Positions 1 through 8,772 are shown, counted from the stretch's first letter. The stretch is DNA of 64,000 nucleotides from Desulfosporosinus shakirovi (GCF_020595055.1 NZ_JAJDOO010000001.1:186001-250000), one strand, 5' to 3'. The notes: generated from the sequence alone by a model not told the origin. Numbers and translations are program-made.

Positions 1-1100
1 TGAACATCGACTAAGGCTATAAGCGCGTACCCCAGTTCAAGTTCCATATGGTCAACATGTAAGAGGTTAAGAACATTTTCCGGTTTCTTACTCTCTTCAA
101 TTTCTGTCTCTCGAGCTACAGCTGATTCCTTAACCACAGAAACTTTAGAGTTTCTTTGCAACATTACTCCCATGCCAATTAAGGCAGCGGAAACTAAAAA
201 CAGCGGGAATTTAGGCAAACCCAGGAAAGCTAGCATGCTCAATACCCCTGCAGTAATGAATAAGGCCTTAGGTTTTTTAAACAGCTGTTTGACCAAATCT
301 TCCCCTAAGTTGCTTTCCGAAGCTGCCCTGGTGACGACCAGACCTGTCGCCGTAGAAATAAGGAGAGCCGGAATCTGAGAAACGAGTCCGTCCCCGATGG
401 TCAACAACGTATACTTGTGAAGGGCTTCTAACAGAGGCATATCCTGCATCACAACCCCAGTGATAAAACCTCCGATAATATTAATAAATAGAATAATAAT
501 AGCAGCAATGGCATCCCCTTTAACAAACTTGGTTGACCCATCCATTGCACCATAAAAATCAGCTTCCTGTTGGATTGCCTTACGCCGATCCCGCGCCTGC
601 TGCTCGTTAATCATTCCGGCATTAAGGTCTGCATCAATAGACATTTGTTTTCCTGGCATAGCGTCTAAGGTAAAGCGAGCTGCGACTTCCGAGACACGCT
701 CAGCACCTTTAGTGATTACGATAAATTGAACAAGTACCAAAATAATAAAAATGATAAAACCTACAACAGCATCTCCACGAATGACAAATTCCCCGAACTG
801 CTGAATAATCTCACCAGCATGCCCGTCGAGAAGAATGAGACGAGTTGCAGAAATATTCAAAGACAATCGGAATAAAGTCAGCGTTAACAAGAGGGACGGC
901 AACGCTGAGAATTCCAAAGGGTCCTGAGCAAAAACAGCGAGCATAAGGGTAAGCACCGAAGCCGTAATATTCAAAGTGATGAGAATATCCAGCAAACCCG
1001 CAGGCAAAGGAACAACCATCATGACCACAATGCTGACTAGCCCCAGTGCCGCTATAATATCTGTATTATTTAAGATCCGACTTTTAACCGTCGTAGACAT
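1..1100 (-). CDS. flhA: Flagellar export apparatus protein FlhA (partial, C-terminus off the left edge)
   Basis: Inner-membrane export-gate component of the flagellar type III secretion system. The reverse complement from ATG at 1100 stays open to the window edge, giving about 366 residues of the usual roughly 690. The N-terminus (MSTTVKSRILNN) is followed by several hydrophobic segments. The conserved FlhA stretch LFRLSLNISATRLILL and the FHIPEP-family cytoplasmic loop with FVKGDAIA are readable. AAAGGAGGAACCCTC precedes the ATG. The missing part is the large cytoplasmic domain that docks chaperone-substrate complexes. It is the last gene of the core operon in this window, separated from flhB by an unusually long gap of 358 bases. 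Confidence 0.95.
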   Translation of the reverse strand, partial: MSTTVKSRILNNTDIIAALGLVSIVVMMVVPLPAGLLDILITLNITASVLTLMLAVFAQDPLEFSALPSLLLTLTLFRLSLNISATRLILLDGHAGEIIQQFGEFVIRGDAVVGFIIFIILVLVQFIVITKGAERVSEVAARFTLDAMPGKQMSIDADLNAGMINEQQARDRRKAIQQEADFYGAMDGSTKFVKGDAIAAIIILFINIIGGFITGVVMQDMPLLEALHKYTLLTIGDGLVSQIPALLISTATGLVVTRAASESNLGEDLVKQLFKKPKALFITAGVLSMLAFLGLPKFPLFLVSAALIGMGVMLQRNSKVSVVKESAVARETEIEESKKPENVLNLLHVDHMELELGYALIALVDV

Positions 1101-1458
1101 GAGGGTTCCTCCTTTCTTTACTCAATTTCTTAGTCTGCTATAGCACTAACGAAATCTTCACGGGTAAGCACCTTCGAAGACAGTAATCCTACGGCGCTAA
1201 TAATCCTACGGCACTAACGCATTCATCACTGGATCAGCGCCTTCGGCGAAAGTGTCCACTGGACACTTTCGTACCGGACCTATCGTGTCCTAAGCCCTCG
1301 TGCATGAATGAAATGAAATTGCTAAGCGAACCATTCAAGCCAACCCCTAAGAATCACTTCTCGAAGCTTTGGTGAGCGTGCAATTCATTTCATTCATGCC
1401 CCCAGATACATTCTCTATATCCTCAGGATACAACATTCATAACCCCTTGAAGTATCCC
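1101..1458. other. Intergenic region between flhB and flhA, rich in small repeats
   Basis: No gene seen in 358 bases. It holds two tandem 17-base units differing at one position (1184-1200 and 1201-1217, TAATCCTACGGCGCTAA), a perfect palindrome with 11-base arms around one base (1248-1270, arm GAAAGTGTCCA), and a pair of inverted repeats listed separately. flhB and flhA are normally nearly contiguous, so this looks like inserted or decayed repeat DNA. No clear terminator or promoter could be defended. Confidence 0.6.
1302..1399. repeat. MITE-like unit with 19-20 base terminal inverted repeats
   Basis: The left end reads GCATGAATGAAATGAAATTG (1302-1321) and the right end CAATTCATTTCATTCATGC (1381-1399). 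They are reverse complements apart from one inserted base, enclosing about 60 bases. The size and arrangement resemble a miniature inverted-repeat element. No target-site duplication is obvious and no second copy was noticed in the window, so a simple hairpin is equally possible. Confidence 0.4.
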
Positions 1459-2514
1459 TCATCCAATCGACCGTTTCTTTTTCTTTAACCGATAAACAAA
1501 CGCCAACACCTCAGCAACAGCTTTATAAAGATCCGCCGGAATACCTTGCCCAATTTCCACCTGAGCATAGAGAGCACGGGCCAGCGGCTTGTTTTCCATA
1601 ATCACAAGGTCATACTCTTTAGCTAACTCTCGTATGCGCAAAGCAACTTGATCTTGTCCTTTAGCGACAACATAAGGTGCTTTCTGTACCTTTAAATCAT
1701 AGCGAAGAGCAACAGCGAAGTGAGTGGGATTCGTGACAACGACATCTGCAGTTTTTAAATCTTGCATCATTCGACTCATAGCTAGAGCTCGTTGTCGTTT
1801 TTTAAGTTCACCTTTTAGTTCAGGGTTTCCTTCAGTTTGTTTGTATTCCTGTTTTAAGTCTTCATGAGACATACGTAAGTTTTTTTCATATTCCCACCGC
1901 TGATAGATGTAATCAAAAGCGGCTATCCCTAAGAAAGAGAGTGAAATATTCCAAGCAAGTTCCATCAAAGCCTGTCCTAAAAAAATAGCCCCTTGCTCCA
2001 CACTCAGTTGCTGTAAAGCCGGATAGATATACAACCGATCGCGAACACTCGCATATAAGAAATACCCAATTAATAACACTTTTAGCAAGGATTTTATCAG
2101 TTCAACATAGGCCTTAACGCCAAACATCCGCTTCGCACCACTGATCGGACTTAAGCGAGAAATTTGAGGTTTCATAGACTCCCCAGTGAAAAGCACTCCT
2201 ACCTGGATGTAATTAGAGAATAAGGCAATCACTAAACCCGTAAGCAAGATCGGCGCTAAGATTTGAACCCCTTGCCAAATAAGATTAAGCATTAGACTTG
2301 CCACAGAACCTTCAGTCCATTCTGAAGGAAGCCCAAGTACATAGGGGAAAAGGTATTCCATTCGGATAATCATAGCTGGAATCCAAAACTTAAGAAGAGC
2401 TACGAGACCCAGGAGCATCAAGGCAGAAATTACCTCTTGGCTCTTAAAAACCTGACCCTTTTTTCGCGCATCTTGTTTGCGCTTAGGCGTCGCGGGATGT
2501 TTCTTTTCACTCAC
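1459..2514 (-). CDS. flhB: Flagellar export switch protein FlhB
   Basis: Membrane component of the flagellar type III export apparatus that switches substrate class from rod/hook to filament. About 351 residues, normal length. Four hydrophobic segments lie in the first half, followed by the autocleavage motif NPTH inside VVVTNPTHFAVALRYD and a basic tail. I place the start at GTG 2514, which overlaps the fliR stop (GTGA). It follows AGGGGTGG and gives the typical N-terminus VSEKKHPATPKRKQDARKKG; the open frame continues upstream but only inside fliR. In other bacteria the hook-length ruler FliK talks to this protein, yet fliK is not in this window. Confidence 0.95.
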   Translation of the reverse strand: MSEKKHPATPKRKQDARKKGQVFKSQEVISALMLLGLVALLKFWIPAMIIRMEYLFPYVLGLPSEWTEGSVASLMLNLIWQGVQILAPILLTGLVIALFSNYIQVGVLFTGESMKPQISRLSPISGAKRMFGVKAYVELIKSLLKVLLIGYFLYASVRDRLYIYPALQQLSVEQGAIFLGQALMELAWNISLSFLGIAAFDYIYQRWEYEKNLRMSHEDLKQEYKQTEGNPELKGELKKRQRALAMSRMMQDLKTADVVVTNPTHFAVALRYDLKVQKAPYVVAKGQDQVALRIRELAKEYDLVIMENKPLARALYAQVEIGQGIPADLYKAVAEVLAFVYRLKKKKRSIG

Positions 2515-3290
2515 TGCTTCCACCCCTGATAAAGTTCTAAAACCCAAGACATATTGGTGTCAAATAATTTGGCTACGGCCTCCCCGAAAAAAGGCAGCGA
2601 GAGAAACAAAATAACCAATCCGAAAGCAATCTTAACTGGGAAAATAACTGAAAAGATATTCAGTTGAGGTACTGTCCTCGTCAAGAGCCCTACCCCTACA
2701 TCTGATACTAGAAGCGCTCCAAAGATTGGCATTGCCAATTGTACTGCTAAAGCAAATACATGACCGATAAGTTCGGCGTAAAAGAGATAATTAGCGGGCA
2801 GATTGGACGGGTTAATAGGAATATAAGCATAGCTCTTAACCATAGCAGCAATAAGATAATGATGAGAATTAGTTGCGAGCATAAGCATCGTAGCTAATAC
2901 AATCTGAAAATTACCCATCATAGGACTTTGAACTCCATAGACAGGATCAATCGCGGCCCCCATGGTAAAACCCATTTGGAAATCAATCAGTTGTCCTGCC
3001 CCTTGTAAAATAGCCGTCAGTGAGTAGATTAAAAAACCAATGACCAGACCAACCAATATTTCCTTGACCACCACCGCAACATAAGGTAACAGCTCAAGGG
3101 GTATGGGGGGATTAGTCGCATATATCAAGGGATAGAGAATGACTGTAATACTTGCAGCTAATCCCAGTCTTACCATACTTGGAACTCCTCTGGCAGCGAA
3201 GACTGGAGCTAACATGATCATACCGGCCCAACGGCATAAAATCAGTATGAATAAAGAGAGATTCCATTGGAGCAGCAGAGCTAGACTCAA
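2511..3290 (-). CDS. fliR: Flagellar export gate protein FliR
   Basis: Integral membrane subunit of the FliPQR export gate. About 259 residues with at least five hydrophobic segments, typical of the family. The conserved FliR segment MGFTMGAAIDPVYGVQSPMM is readable near residue 110. The open frame allows a TTG at 3305, but I prefer TTG at 3290 because GGGGGGAG lies four bases upstream. Its stop overlaps the flhB start. A repeat-rich 120-base spacer separates it from fliQ. Confidence 0.92.
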   Translation of the reverse strand: MSLALLLQWNLSLFILILCRWAGMIMLAPVFAARGVPSMVRLGLAASITVILYPLIYATNPPIPLELLPYVAVVVKEILVGLVIGFLIYSLTAILQGAGQLIDFQMGFTMGAAIDPVYGVQSPMMGNFQIVLATMLMLATNSHHYLIAAMVKSYAYIPINPSNLPANYLFYAELIGHVFALAVQLAMPIFGALLVSDVGVGLLTRTVPQLNIFSVIFPVKIAFGLVILFLSLPFFGEAVAKLFDTNMSWVLELYQGWKQ

Positions 3291-3305
3291 TTTTCTCCCC
3301 CCCAA

Positions 3306-3426
3306 ATTCGATGTTCGTGGTTAGATGTTCGTGGTTCGATGTCAGAGGTTAGAAATCTAAGTTCATTTAAATCAAAAGTTCTAGGTTCTTTGTTCTAGTT
3401 CGAATATCGAACAACGAACCTCGAGT
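3306..3426. repeat. TTCG-type dispersed intergenic repeat
   Basis: The spacer between fliQ and fliR contains GATGTTCGTGGTT twice (about 3310-3335), then TCAGAGGTTAGAAAT, then ATATCGAACAACGAACCTCG. Related TTCG-rich sequence appears at 7544-7566 and around 16099-16127, always between genes of this operon. It looks like a short dispersed repeat family, not a regulatory site of one gene. Confidence 0.5.
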
Positions 3427-3699
3427 TTACATACCTCCGAAGGTTGCCAGCTGAGTTAACAAATTAGAAGTATATACTGTTAGAACCGAGAGCATCCAAG
3501 GGCCTAACAAGAGCAGAACCACAACAACAGAAAGCACTTTAGGAATAAAAGTAAGCGTCTGCTCCTGGATTTGGGTCATAGACTGAAAGATACTCACCAG
3601 AAGGCCAACTAACAAAGCAACACCAAGAATTGGCCCTCCCACGAGAAGCACGGCGCCCACGGCTTCCCTAGCCATATATAGCACTTGATTTTCGGTCAT
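3427..3699 (-). CDS. fliQ: Flagellar export gate protein FliQ
   Basis: Small membrane subunit of the FliPQR export gate. It is 90 residues, the standard length, with two long hydrophobic helices (about 14-38 and 50-80) around the polar loop containing QIQEQTLTFIPK, a FliQ hallmark. It starts at ATG 3699, 19 bases after fliP, with GGGGGAGACAGGACG upstream. Position between fliP and fliR is canonical. Confidence 0.96.
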   Translation of the reverse strand: MTENQVLYMAREAVGAVLLVGGPILGVALLVGLLVSIFQSMTQIQEQTLTFIPKVLSVVVVLLLLGPWMLSVLTVYTSNLLTQLATFGGM

Positions 3700-3718
3700 C
3701 GTCCTGTCTCCCCCATTT

Positions 3719-4486
3719 CTATTGGAAACTCGTCACCAAGGATTCAACCACCAAATGCCACCCATCGACTAACACAAACAACAGCAATTTGAACGGCAGC
3801 GAAATCATCATCGGGGGAAGCATCATCATCCCGATTGACATAAGAGTACTCGAAACAATCATATCGATAACAATAAAAGGAATAAATATTGCGAATCCCA
3901 TTTGGAAAGCCGTTTTTAATTCACTAATCACAAAGGCTGGAATCAGTACATAGGTGGGTACGTCTCTATAGGTTTTAGGTTGCTCCATCTTAGACAACCC
4001 TACAAAAAGTTCGAGATCTTTTTCCCGAGTCTGTCGAAACATAAAGATTCGTAGAGGTTCTTCCGCCCTATCAATGGCCTCTGTCTGAGTAATCTGATTC
4101 TGCATATAGGGCTGTATAGCATTGGTATTAATCTCGTTCCAGGTTGGGGCCATAATAAAGAAGGTAAGAAAAAGGGATATGCCTACCAGCACTTGATTCG
4201 GAGGCAGTTGCTGAGTTCCCAGTGCGTTTCTCACAAAGGACAGCACAATAATGATCCGAGTAAAGGAGGTCATCATCATCAGAATGGCCGGTGCTAATGA
4301 CAACACCGTTAAAAGCATTAAAATTTGCAATGAAGTACCGGTTTGTTCTGTGGCTGAGGTTCCCAGATCTAAGGTAATTCCCGCTGCCCAAGCAATTTTA
4401 GGGCTTGACAACATTCCTGCCCCCAGAGCCAAGCCAAAAGGCAATCCTGATGTGAAAAGTTTAATCAAACGCCCTGAAGAAGACAT
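3719..4486 (-). CDS. fliP: Flagellar export gate protein FliP
   Basis: Core membrane subunit of the FliPQR export gate. 255 residues, the family norm. An N-terminal signal-like hydrophobic stretch (about 1-34, ending near AWA) precedes the mature protein, as in other FliP proteins, and the conserved block MMTSFTRIIIVLSFVRNALG is present near residue 71. The ATG overlaps the fliO stop by one base (TAATG), implying translational coupling. Confidence 0.97.
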   Translation of the reverse strand: MSSSGRLIKLFTSGLPFGLALGAGMLSSPKIAWAAGITLDLGTSATEQTGTSLQILMLLTVLSLAPAILMMMTSFTRIIIVLSFVRNALGTQQLPPNQVLVGISLFLTFFIMAPTWNEINTNAIQPYMQNQITQTEAIDRAEEPLRIFMFRQTREKDLELFVGLSKMEQPKTYRDVPTYVLIPAFVISELKTAFQMGFAIFIPFIVIDMIVSSTLMSIGMMMLPPMMISLPFKLLLFVLVDGWHLVVESLVTSFQ

Positions 4487-4956
4487 TATTTTTCAACCTC
4501 CTCAAGCAAACGTTGCAATTCATCAGAAAAGGGCTCTTTCTGCCTTAACGGCCTCCGCCATAGCTTTCGTACACTTTGCATCCATCCTTCTACTCGTTCC
4601 GTTGGTCGCGTGGCAATCTCCTCCAGTATTTCGGAAGCAACCTGCGGATCATTAATTTCACTGATTTTCACCAAGTGATGATCAGATCCGCCGAGGACCT
4701 GCAATTGACCAGCTATTTCCACAAGATAAAGGCTTTGTTGTCCACCTAAAATTTGTCGATCAATAACTCTTGCCCAGGGCGCATTCATACTCCTCATATT
4801 TACCTTATTAAGGCGTCGAAGTGTCCAAAGGGACACAAGCAAAATAATGAGGAAAACCAATAACGTTCCTAGAAGCCCCCACCATGAGAATACAGACTGT
4901 GAAACCTCTGGAGCAGTCACACTTGAAGTATACGGCTGGCCTTGGTCAAATGACAT
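4486..4956 (-). CDS. fliO: Flagellar biosynthesis protein FliO
   Basis: Small membrane protein that helps assemble the FliP ring of the export gate. 156 residues with one strong transmembrane segment near 25-46 and a cytoplasmic domain with the FliO signature RVIDRQILGGQQSLYLVEI. The family is poorly conserved in sequence, but context (cheY, fliO, fliP) makes the call secure. It starts one base after cheY ends and shares a TAATG junction with fliP. Confidence 0.9.
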   Translation of the reverse strand: MSFDQGQPYTSSVTAPEVSQSVFSWWGLLGTLLVFLIILLVSLWTLRRLNKVNMRSMNAPWARVIDRQILGGQQSLYLVEIAGQLQVLGGSDHHLVKISEINDPQVASEILEEIATRPTERVEGWMQSVRKLWRRPLRQKEPFSDELQRLLEEVEK

Positions 4957-4957
4957 T

Positions 4958-5320
4958 TTATTTCAACGCCTTCATGACAGCCTCAACCACGCGTTCTGCT
5001 TGGAAGGGCTTAACAACGAAGTCTTTGGCTCCGGATTGAATCGCTTCAATAACCATGGATTGTTGGCCCATAGCACTACACATAATTATCCGAGCCTTTG
5101 CATCTATTTTGCGTATTTCTTTAACCGCCTGAAGCCCGTCCATTTCTGGCATAGTAATATCCATAATCGTCAGGTTTGGTTGCAAATCCTTATATTTCTC
5201 CACGGCCATGGCCCCATTTTCTGCTTCGCCAACCACGTTAAACCCATTTTTAGTCAATATGTCCTTTAGCATCATACGCATAAAGGCTGCATCATCAACA
5301 ATCATTATTGTATCACTCAT
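4958..5320 (-). CDS. cheY: Chemotaxis response regulator CheY
   Basis: Single-domain receiver of 120 residues that carries the phosphoryl signal from CheA to the flagellar switch. Acidic pocket D9/D10, phospho-acceptor D54 (LTIMDITMPEMDG), S82 and K104 (VVKPF) are all present, so it should be active. No output domain. AAAGGAGGAAATGTT precedes ATG. It sits directly after fliY, whose CheC-like domain would dephosphorylate it; this pairing is standard in Firmicutes. Confidence 0.97.
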   Translation of the reverse strand: MSDTIMIVDDAAFMRMMLKDILTKNGFNVVGEAENGAMAVEKYKDLQPNLTIMDITMPEMDGLQAVKEIRKIDAKARIIMCSAMGQQSMVIEAIQSGAKDFVVKPFQAERVVEAVMKALK

Positions 5321-5333
5321 AACATTTCCTCCT

Positions 5334-6533
5334 TTATTTCAATGAATTCATTCGTTCCATTGGATGTATTATATCAGTAATTCTAATTCCAAAGGTCTCA
5401 TTAACGACAACAACTTCGCATTTTGCGATCAATTTTCCGTTGACTATCATATCCACCGATTCTCCAGCTAAACGATCCAATTCAACGACTGAACCAGGTC
5501 CCATATCCAGGATTTCCTTAATTGTCTTTTTGGCACGCCCAAGTTCCACGCTTATCTGTAAGGGAACATCGAGAATCAGGCTGAGGTTATCCGATTGTAT
5601 CATCTGATGGCCCGGTTGCAACGGTGCAAATTGTGCTGGTTGAACAGGGGTCTGCATTCTTCCTTGAGAACTGGACTGTGCAGTCCCATATTGAGGGTAG
5701 TCGGCGGGAGCCGAATAAGGTGGCGCTTCATATGCCGGCGGCGGGGATGACTGTGGAGCCTGATATGTTGGAGGCGCAGGTTGAGCAGGGGTAGCCGACG
5801 GTGAAGTCGGCTTTGCTGAAGCACTATTCATAGCGCTCAATAATTTATCGACCATCCCTTTGGCTACACTTAGCGGGAGTATTTGAACAAGAGTACTATC
5901 GATAACATCTTCTACAACCATTCGAAAAGAGATCCTTACAAGGGGATCATTCTGAGGCAAGAAGTCATGAATAACATCTTTACCGTCTGCCATATCATTG
6001 AGAACTAAATTTGGAGGGGTTATATCAACCATTGCATTAAACATGGTTGACATTGAAGTAGCCGCTGACCCCATCATTTGGTTCATCGCCTCAGAAATCC
6101 CACTGATTTGAAGCTCTGAGAGCCCTGGTGCCGGGTTTTTTCCATCCCCCCCCATCATCAGGTCTACAATCACTGAACCATCCCGTTGGGAAAGAATCAA
6201 GAGGTTAGAGCCTTCAATTCCGACCTTGTATTTAACATCACAAATCACGGAAGGGACAGGATAATCCTCGCGAATCTGTTCCGAAGTCGTTAAGTCGACT
6301 TTCGGTGTGGTGATATCCACTTTTTTGCCTAAGAGCTGAGATAATGTCGTAGCTGCGGTACCCATTGAAATATTGGCAATTTCTCCAAGTGTATCTCGTT
6401 CCATCTCATTGAGAAGATCATTTGATGATGACGGCAGCTCGGAACTGGATTCAGCCGGAGTCTCTACGTCTGGGTCCGATGTTCCCCGGAGCAAAGCGTC
6501 AATTTCTTCTTGAGAAAGCATCCCACTACTCAT
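5334..6533 (-). CDS. fliY: Flagellar switch phosphatase FliY
   Basis: C-ring component joining a CheC-like CheY-P phosphatase to a FliN-type SpoA domain. 399 residues. The N-terminus MLSQEEIDALLRG is the short FliM-like motif that binds CheY-P. Both phosphatase motifs keep the E-x2-N pair (E51/N54 in EIANISMG, E148/N151 in EAMNQMMG), so catalysis is expected. A Pro/Gln/Ala/Tyr-rich linker lies at about 238-310, and the C-terminal SpoA domain contains LGRAKKTIKEILDMGPGSVV. It overlaps the end of fliM by 8 bases. Confidence 0.96.
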   Translation of the reverse strand: MSSGMLSQEEIDALLRGTSDPDVETPAESSSELPSSSNDLLNEMERDTLGEIANISMGTAATTLSQLLGKKVDITTPKVDLTTSEQIREDYPVPSVICDVKYKVGIEGSNLLILSQRDGSVIVDLMMGGDGKNPAPGLSELQISGISEAMNQMMGSAATSMSTMFNAMVDITPPNLVLNDMADGKDVIHDFLPQNDPLVRISFRMVVEDVIDSTLVQILPLSVAKGMVDKLLSAMNSASAKPTSPSATPAQPAPPTYQAPQSSPPPAYEAPPYSAPADYPQYGTAQSSSQGRMQTPVQPAQFAPLQPGHQMIQSDNLSLILDVPLQISVELGRAKKTIKEILDMGPGSVVELDRLAGESVDMIVNGKLIAKCEVVVVNETFGIRITDIIHPMERMNSLK

Positions 6534-7521
6534 TTTGTTCCCCTCCTTCCTTTACTATTTCCGTAATCTGGACCGCTAGATGTTCTCCATTCAGACCAGG
6601 AACAGATTTAAACTTCATAAACTCTCCTACATAAATTGGCAGTGATTCCTGAACGGATTGATTCAGTGGGATTACATCTCCTTTGGAAAGGTCCAGAAGT
6701 TCTCTGACGAGAATTTCCGAAGTCCCTAAAAATACGACCATTTCGACCTTCGCCCACTCAATTTTTTTGCGAATCGCTTGCACCTGTTCTGGAGAACTGA
6801 CTTTTGCCTGTGATGAAAAGAGAAAAAACGTGCTTAGCTTATCTAAGATGGGTTCGAGCACAAGATAGGGGATACAAATATTAATCATCCCCACAGCTTC
6901 ACCAATCCTGACTTCCAGAGTTATGAGTACAATCATTTCGTTTGGAGCTACAATTTGGGTAAACTGAGGGTTTGATTCCATTGACAGAAACTGAGGGTTA
7001 AGCTCGTATACCTCTGCCCAAGCCTCTTCCGAGATTAAAATCATTTGCCGCAGACGATTTTCAATAATTGTCTTTTCAATTTCAGTCAAATCTCGGTTCT
7101 TTTCAGCACCTTCACCTTGGCCTCCTAAAAGTCGGTCCACCACGGCAAACGTAAGCGCTGGACTGACTTCCATTAAGACGGTCCCCTCCAAAGGACTCAA
7201 CGAGTAGAGAGCTAAAACAGTGGGGTTTGGTAAAGAACGGATGAATTCGTCATAGGTTATTTGCTCAATTGAAAGGACGGCGCTTTCAACAACAGAATGT
7301 AAATTTCCAGAAAAGAAAGTAGTAAGCCCTCTGCAATAATTCTCATGAATGTTATGGAGGGAGTGAATCTGATCCTTGGAAAACTTATTTGGACGTTTAA
7401 AATCGTACACTCGAATTCGCTTTTGAGTCTTGGTTGTCTTCATTTCCTCAACATCGACTTGTCCATCGGACAACGCATTGAGTAAAGCATCAATTTCACT
7501 TTGGGACAAGACGTCTCCCAT
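6526..7521 (-). CDS. fliM: Flagellar motor switch protein FliM
   Basis: C-ring protein linking CheY-P binding to rotor reversal. About 331 residues, with the CheY-binding N-terminus LSQSEIDALLNAL, a middle CheC-like domain (contains GQGEGAEKNRDLTEIE) and a C-terminal SpoA domain near LDLSKGDVIPLNQ. I use ATG 7521, preceded by GGGGGG and six bases; an in-frame ATG at 7563 lies within the upstream repeat and lacks a ribosome site. It overlaps fliY by 8 bases. Confidence 0.95.
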   Translation of the reverse strand: MGDVLSQSEIDALLNALSDGQVDVEEMKTTKTQKRIRVYDFKRPNKFSKDQIHSLHNIHENYCRGLTTFFSGNLHSVVESAVLSIEQITYDEFIRSLPNPTVLALYSLSPLEGTVLMEVSPALTFAVVDRLLGGQGEGAEKNRDLTEIEKTIIENRLRQMILISEEAWAEVYELNPQFLSMESNPQFTQIVAPNEMIVLITLEVRIGEAVGMINICIPYLVLEPILDKLSTFFLFSSQAKVSSPEQVQAIRKKIEWAKVEMVVFLGTSEILVRELLDLSKGDVIPLNQSVQESLPIYVGEFMKFKSVPGLNGEHLAVQITEIVKEGGEQNE

Positions 7522-7543
7522 CAAATCCCCCCCTTCTCGATAT

Positions 7544-7566
7544 TCGATGTTCGCGACGAACATCGA
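7544..7566. repeat. TTCG palindrome between fliL and fliM
   Basis: Perfect inverted repeat with 10-base arms (TCGATGTTCG / CGAACATCGA) around CGA, in the short fliL-fliM spacer. It belongs with the TTCG-rich repeats at 3306-3426 and about 16099. It lies just upstream of the fliM ribosome site, so it could affect fliM translation, but nothing shows that it does. Confidence 0.5.
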
Positions 7567-7571
7567 GCCCG

Positions 7572-8006
7572 TTATTGGTAAACCATAGAAATAAATAGCA
7601 CATCCGTAATGTTATCATCCGCTACTTCGTTGAGTTGGTTCACTAACTCTTCTCTCAGTCTTTCACGAGCAGCTGGAGTTTGCACATCGTTAAGGGACTT
7701 ATTAGATAAGACTGTATTAACTCTGTCCTTCAGGAACGCATCCTCTTCCTTTAAACTAACTTCAGCCTTTTCGTCAATTACTTGAACTGTTATATTCGTC
7801 TTAAGAAAAGATCCCCCTTGCAAGTTAACTGTGAACTCTCCGATGGGTAGTAAAGGTCCTGATTTTCTGGAAGATTTCACATGCGACTTTTCACTGTCAT
7901 CGAAAGTTTTGAAAATATACTTTTGTGTTCCAAGGGTTCCACCAACACCTAGTCCCAGGCTCAAAAGTACGGCAACAATCGTAATAACTAAAGATTTTCG
8001 ATTCAT
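7572..8006 (-). CDS. fliL: Flagellar basal-body-associated protein FliL
   Basis: Membrane-anchored protein surrounding the stator near the basal body. About 144 residues: a short cytoplasmic N-terminus, one transmembrane helix (about 5-26) and an extracytoplasmic domain with the FliL-type strand LLPIGEFTVNLQGGSFLKTN. I chose ATG 8006, eight bases after the flbD stop, with GGAGG thirteen bases upstream. The in-frame ATG at 8042 lies inside flbD. Confidence 0.9.
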   Translation of the reverse strand: MNRKSLVITIVAVLLSLGLGVGGTLGTQKYIFKTFDDSEKSHVKSSRKSGPLLPIGEFTVNLQGGSFLKTNITVQVIDEKAEVSLKEEDAFLKDRVNTVLSNKSLNDVQTPAARERLREELVNQLNEVADDNITDVLFISMVYQ

Positions 8007-8014
8007 AAAATTGA

Positions 8015-8212
8015 TCAATCCTCCACTTTGAAAATCTGGCAACGCCTGCGAAATTCGGCAATCCGTTCGATAAGGACCTCGATCGGTTCTGACACCACAT
8101 ATTTATTTCCACCCGTTAAGGTAATTACCGTATCCGGGGTTTTTTCCATAGTTTCAATCAGGTCGGAATTTAAAGTGAATTCTTTTCCATTTAATCGTGT
8201 CACATTAATCAT
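8015..8212 (-). CDS. flbD: Flagellar protein FlbD
   Basis: Small conserved protein of 65 residues found beside hook genes in Gram-positive flagellar operons; molecular role not settled. Start MINVTRLNGKEFTLN and the core LIETMEKTPDTVITLTGGNK are typical of the SwrD/FlbD family, which in Bacillus raises motor torque by supporting stator function. It overlaps the fliJ stop by four bases. It usually follows flgE, which is not here. Confidence 0.92.
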   Translation of the reverse strand: MINVTRLNGKEFTLNSDLIETMEKTPDTVITLTGGNKYVVSEPIEVLIERIAEFRRRCQIFKVED

Positions 8213-8691
8213 AAATTCGCCCTTCCGTTAATTACACATTTATCAACTGTCGAAATTCTGCCAAGCCAGTGAAGGACTTGTCCAGTTTCATCCAATATCT
8301 TTTGTTCCTTTTGTAACTCCAGCACTCGAAAGGCTGCAGCCTGTTTTGCCTTCAGCCGTTCATATTTCTCAACTTCACGGTGAGCTTCCAATAGGCACCG
8401 ACGTGCGTTATCCATGACAAGTTCCTGCTCCTTTCGAATCGCTTCACATCGATCTAGTCGTCGTCTCTGTTCTAAAGCAAACACTTGGCAAACCCTAAGT
8501 TCCTCCGGTCGATGGCGTCCCGCGTCTCTTTGACTTTCTTGGGCTTCGTGATAATACTCTTTTTGAGCCTCGAAGGCTAGAAGACAGGCTTGCCAACGCT
8601 TCATTTCCTGAGCATACTTTCGTTGAGCTGACTCTAAAAATTGTTGAGCTATTTGAAGACTTGCATCCAAGCGGAAGCGAAATCTTGCCAT
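8209..8691 (-). CDS. fliJ: Flagellar export chaperone FliJ
   Basis: Soluble stalk-like component of the FliHIJ export ATPase complex. 160 residues, nearly all predicted coiled coil from the heptad-rich, Arg/Glu/Gln-rich composition. The N-terminus MARFRFRLDASLQIAQ matches the family pattern. Sequence is weakly conserved in general, so the call rests on the coiled coil plus position directly after fliI. It is followed by flbD, where most clostridial operons have fliK, flgD and flgE. Confidence 0.88.
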   Translation of the reverse strand: MARFRFRLDASLQIAQQFLESAQRKYAQEMKRWQACLLAFEAQKEYYHEAQESQRDAGRHRPEELRVCQVFALEQRRRLDRCEAIRKEQELVMDNARRCLLEAHREVEKYERLKAKQAAAFRVLELQKEQKILDETGQVLHWLGRISTVDKCVINGRANL

Positions 8692-8772
8692 CAGTTTCCA
8701 CTCCTTTATTCAGAACCACACTTTATCCACTATCCTCAAGGATCTGAATTATTGTTAAGCCAGTAACAACTC

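Noticed and set aside
1101-1458. Insertion sequence between flhB and flhA
   Set aside because: Inverted repeats are present but there is no transposase frame or fragment in either direction; kept only as a repeat.
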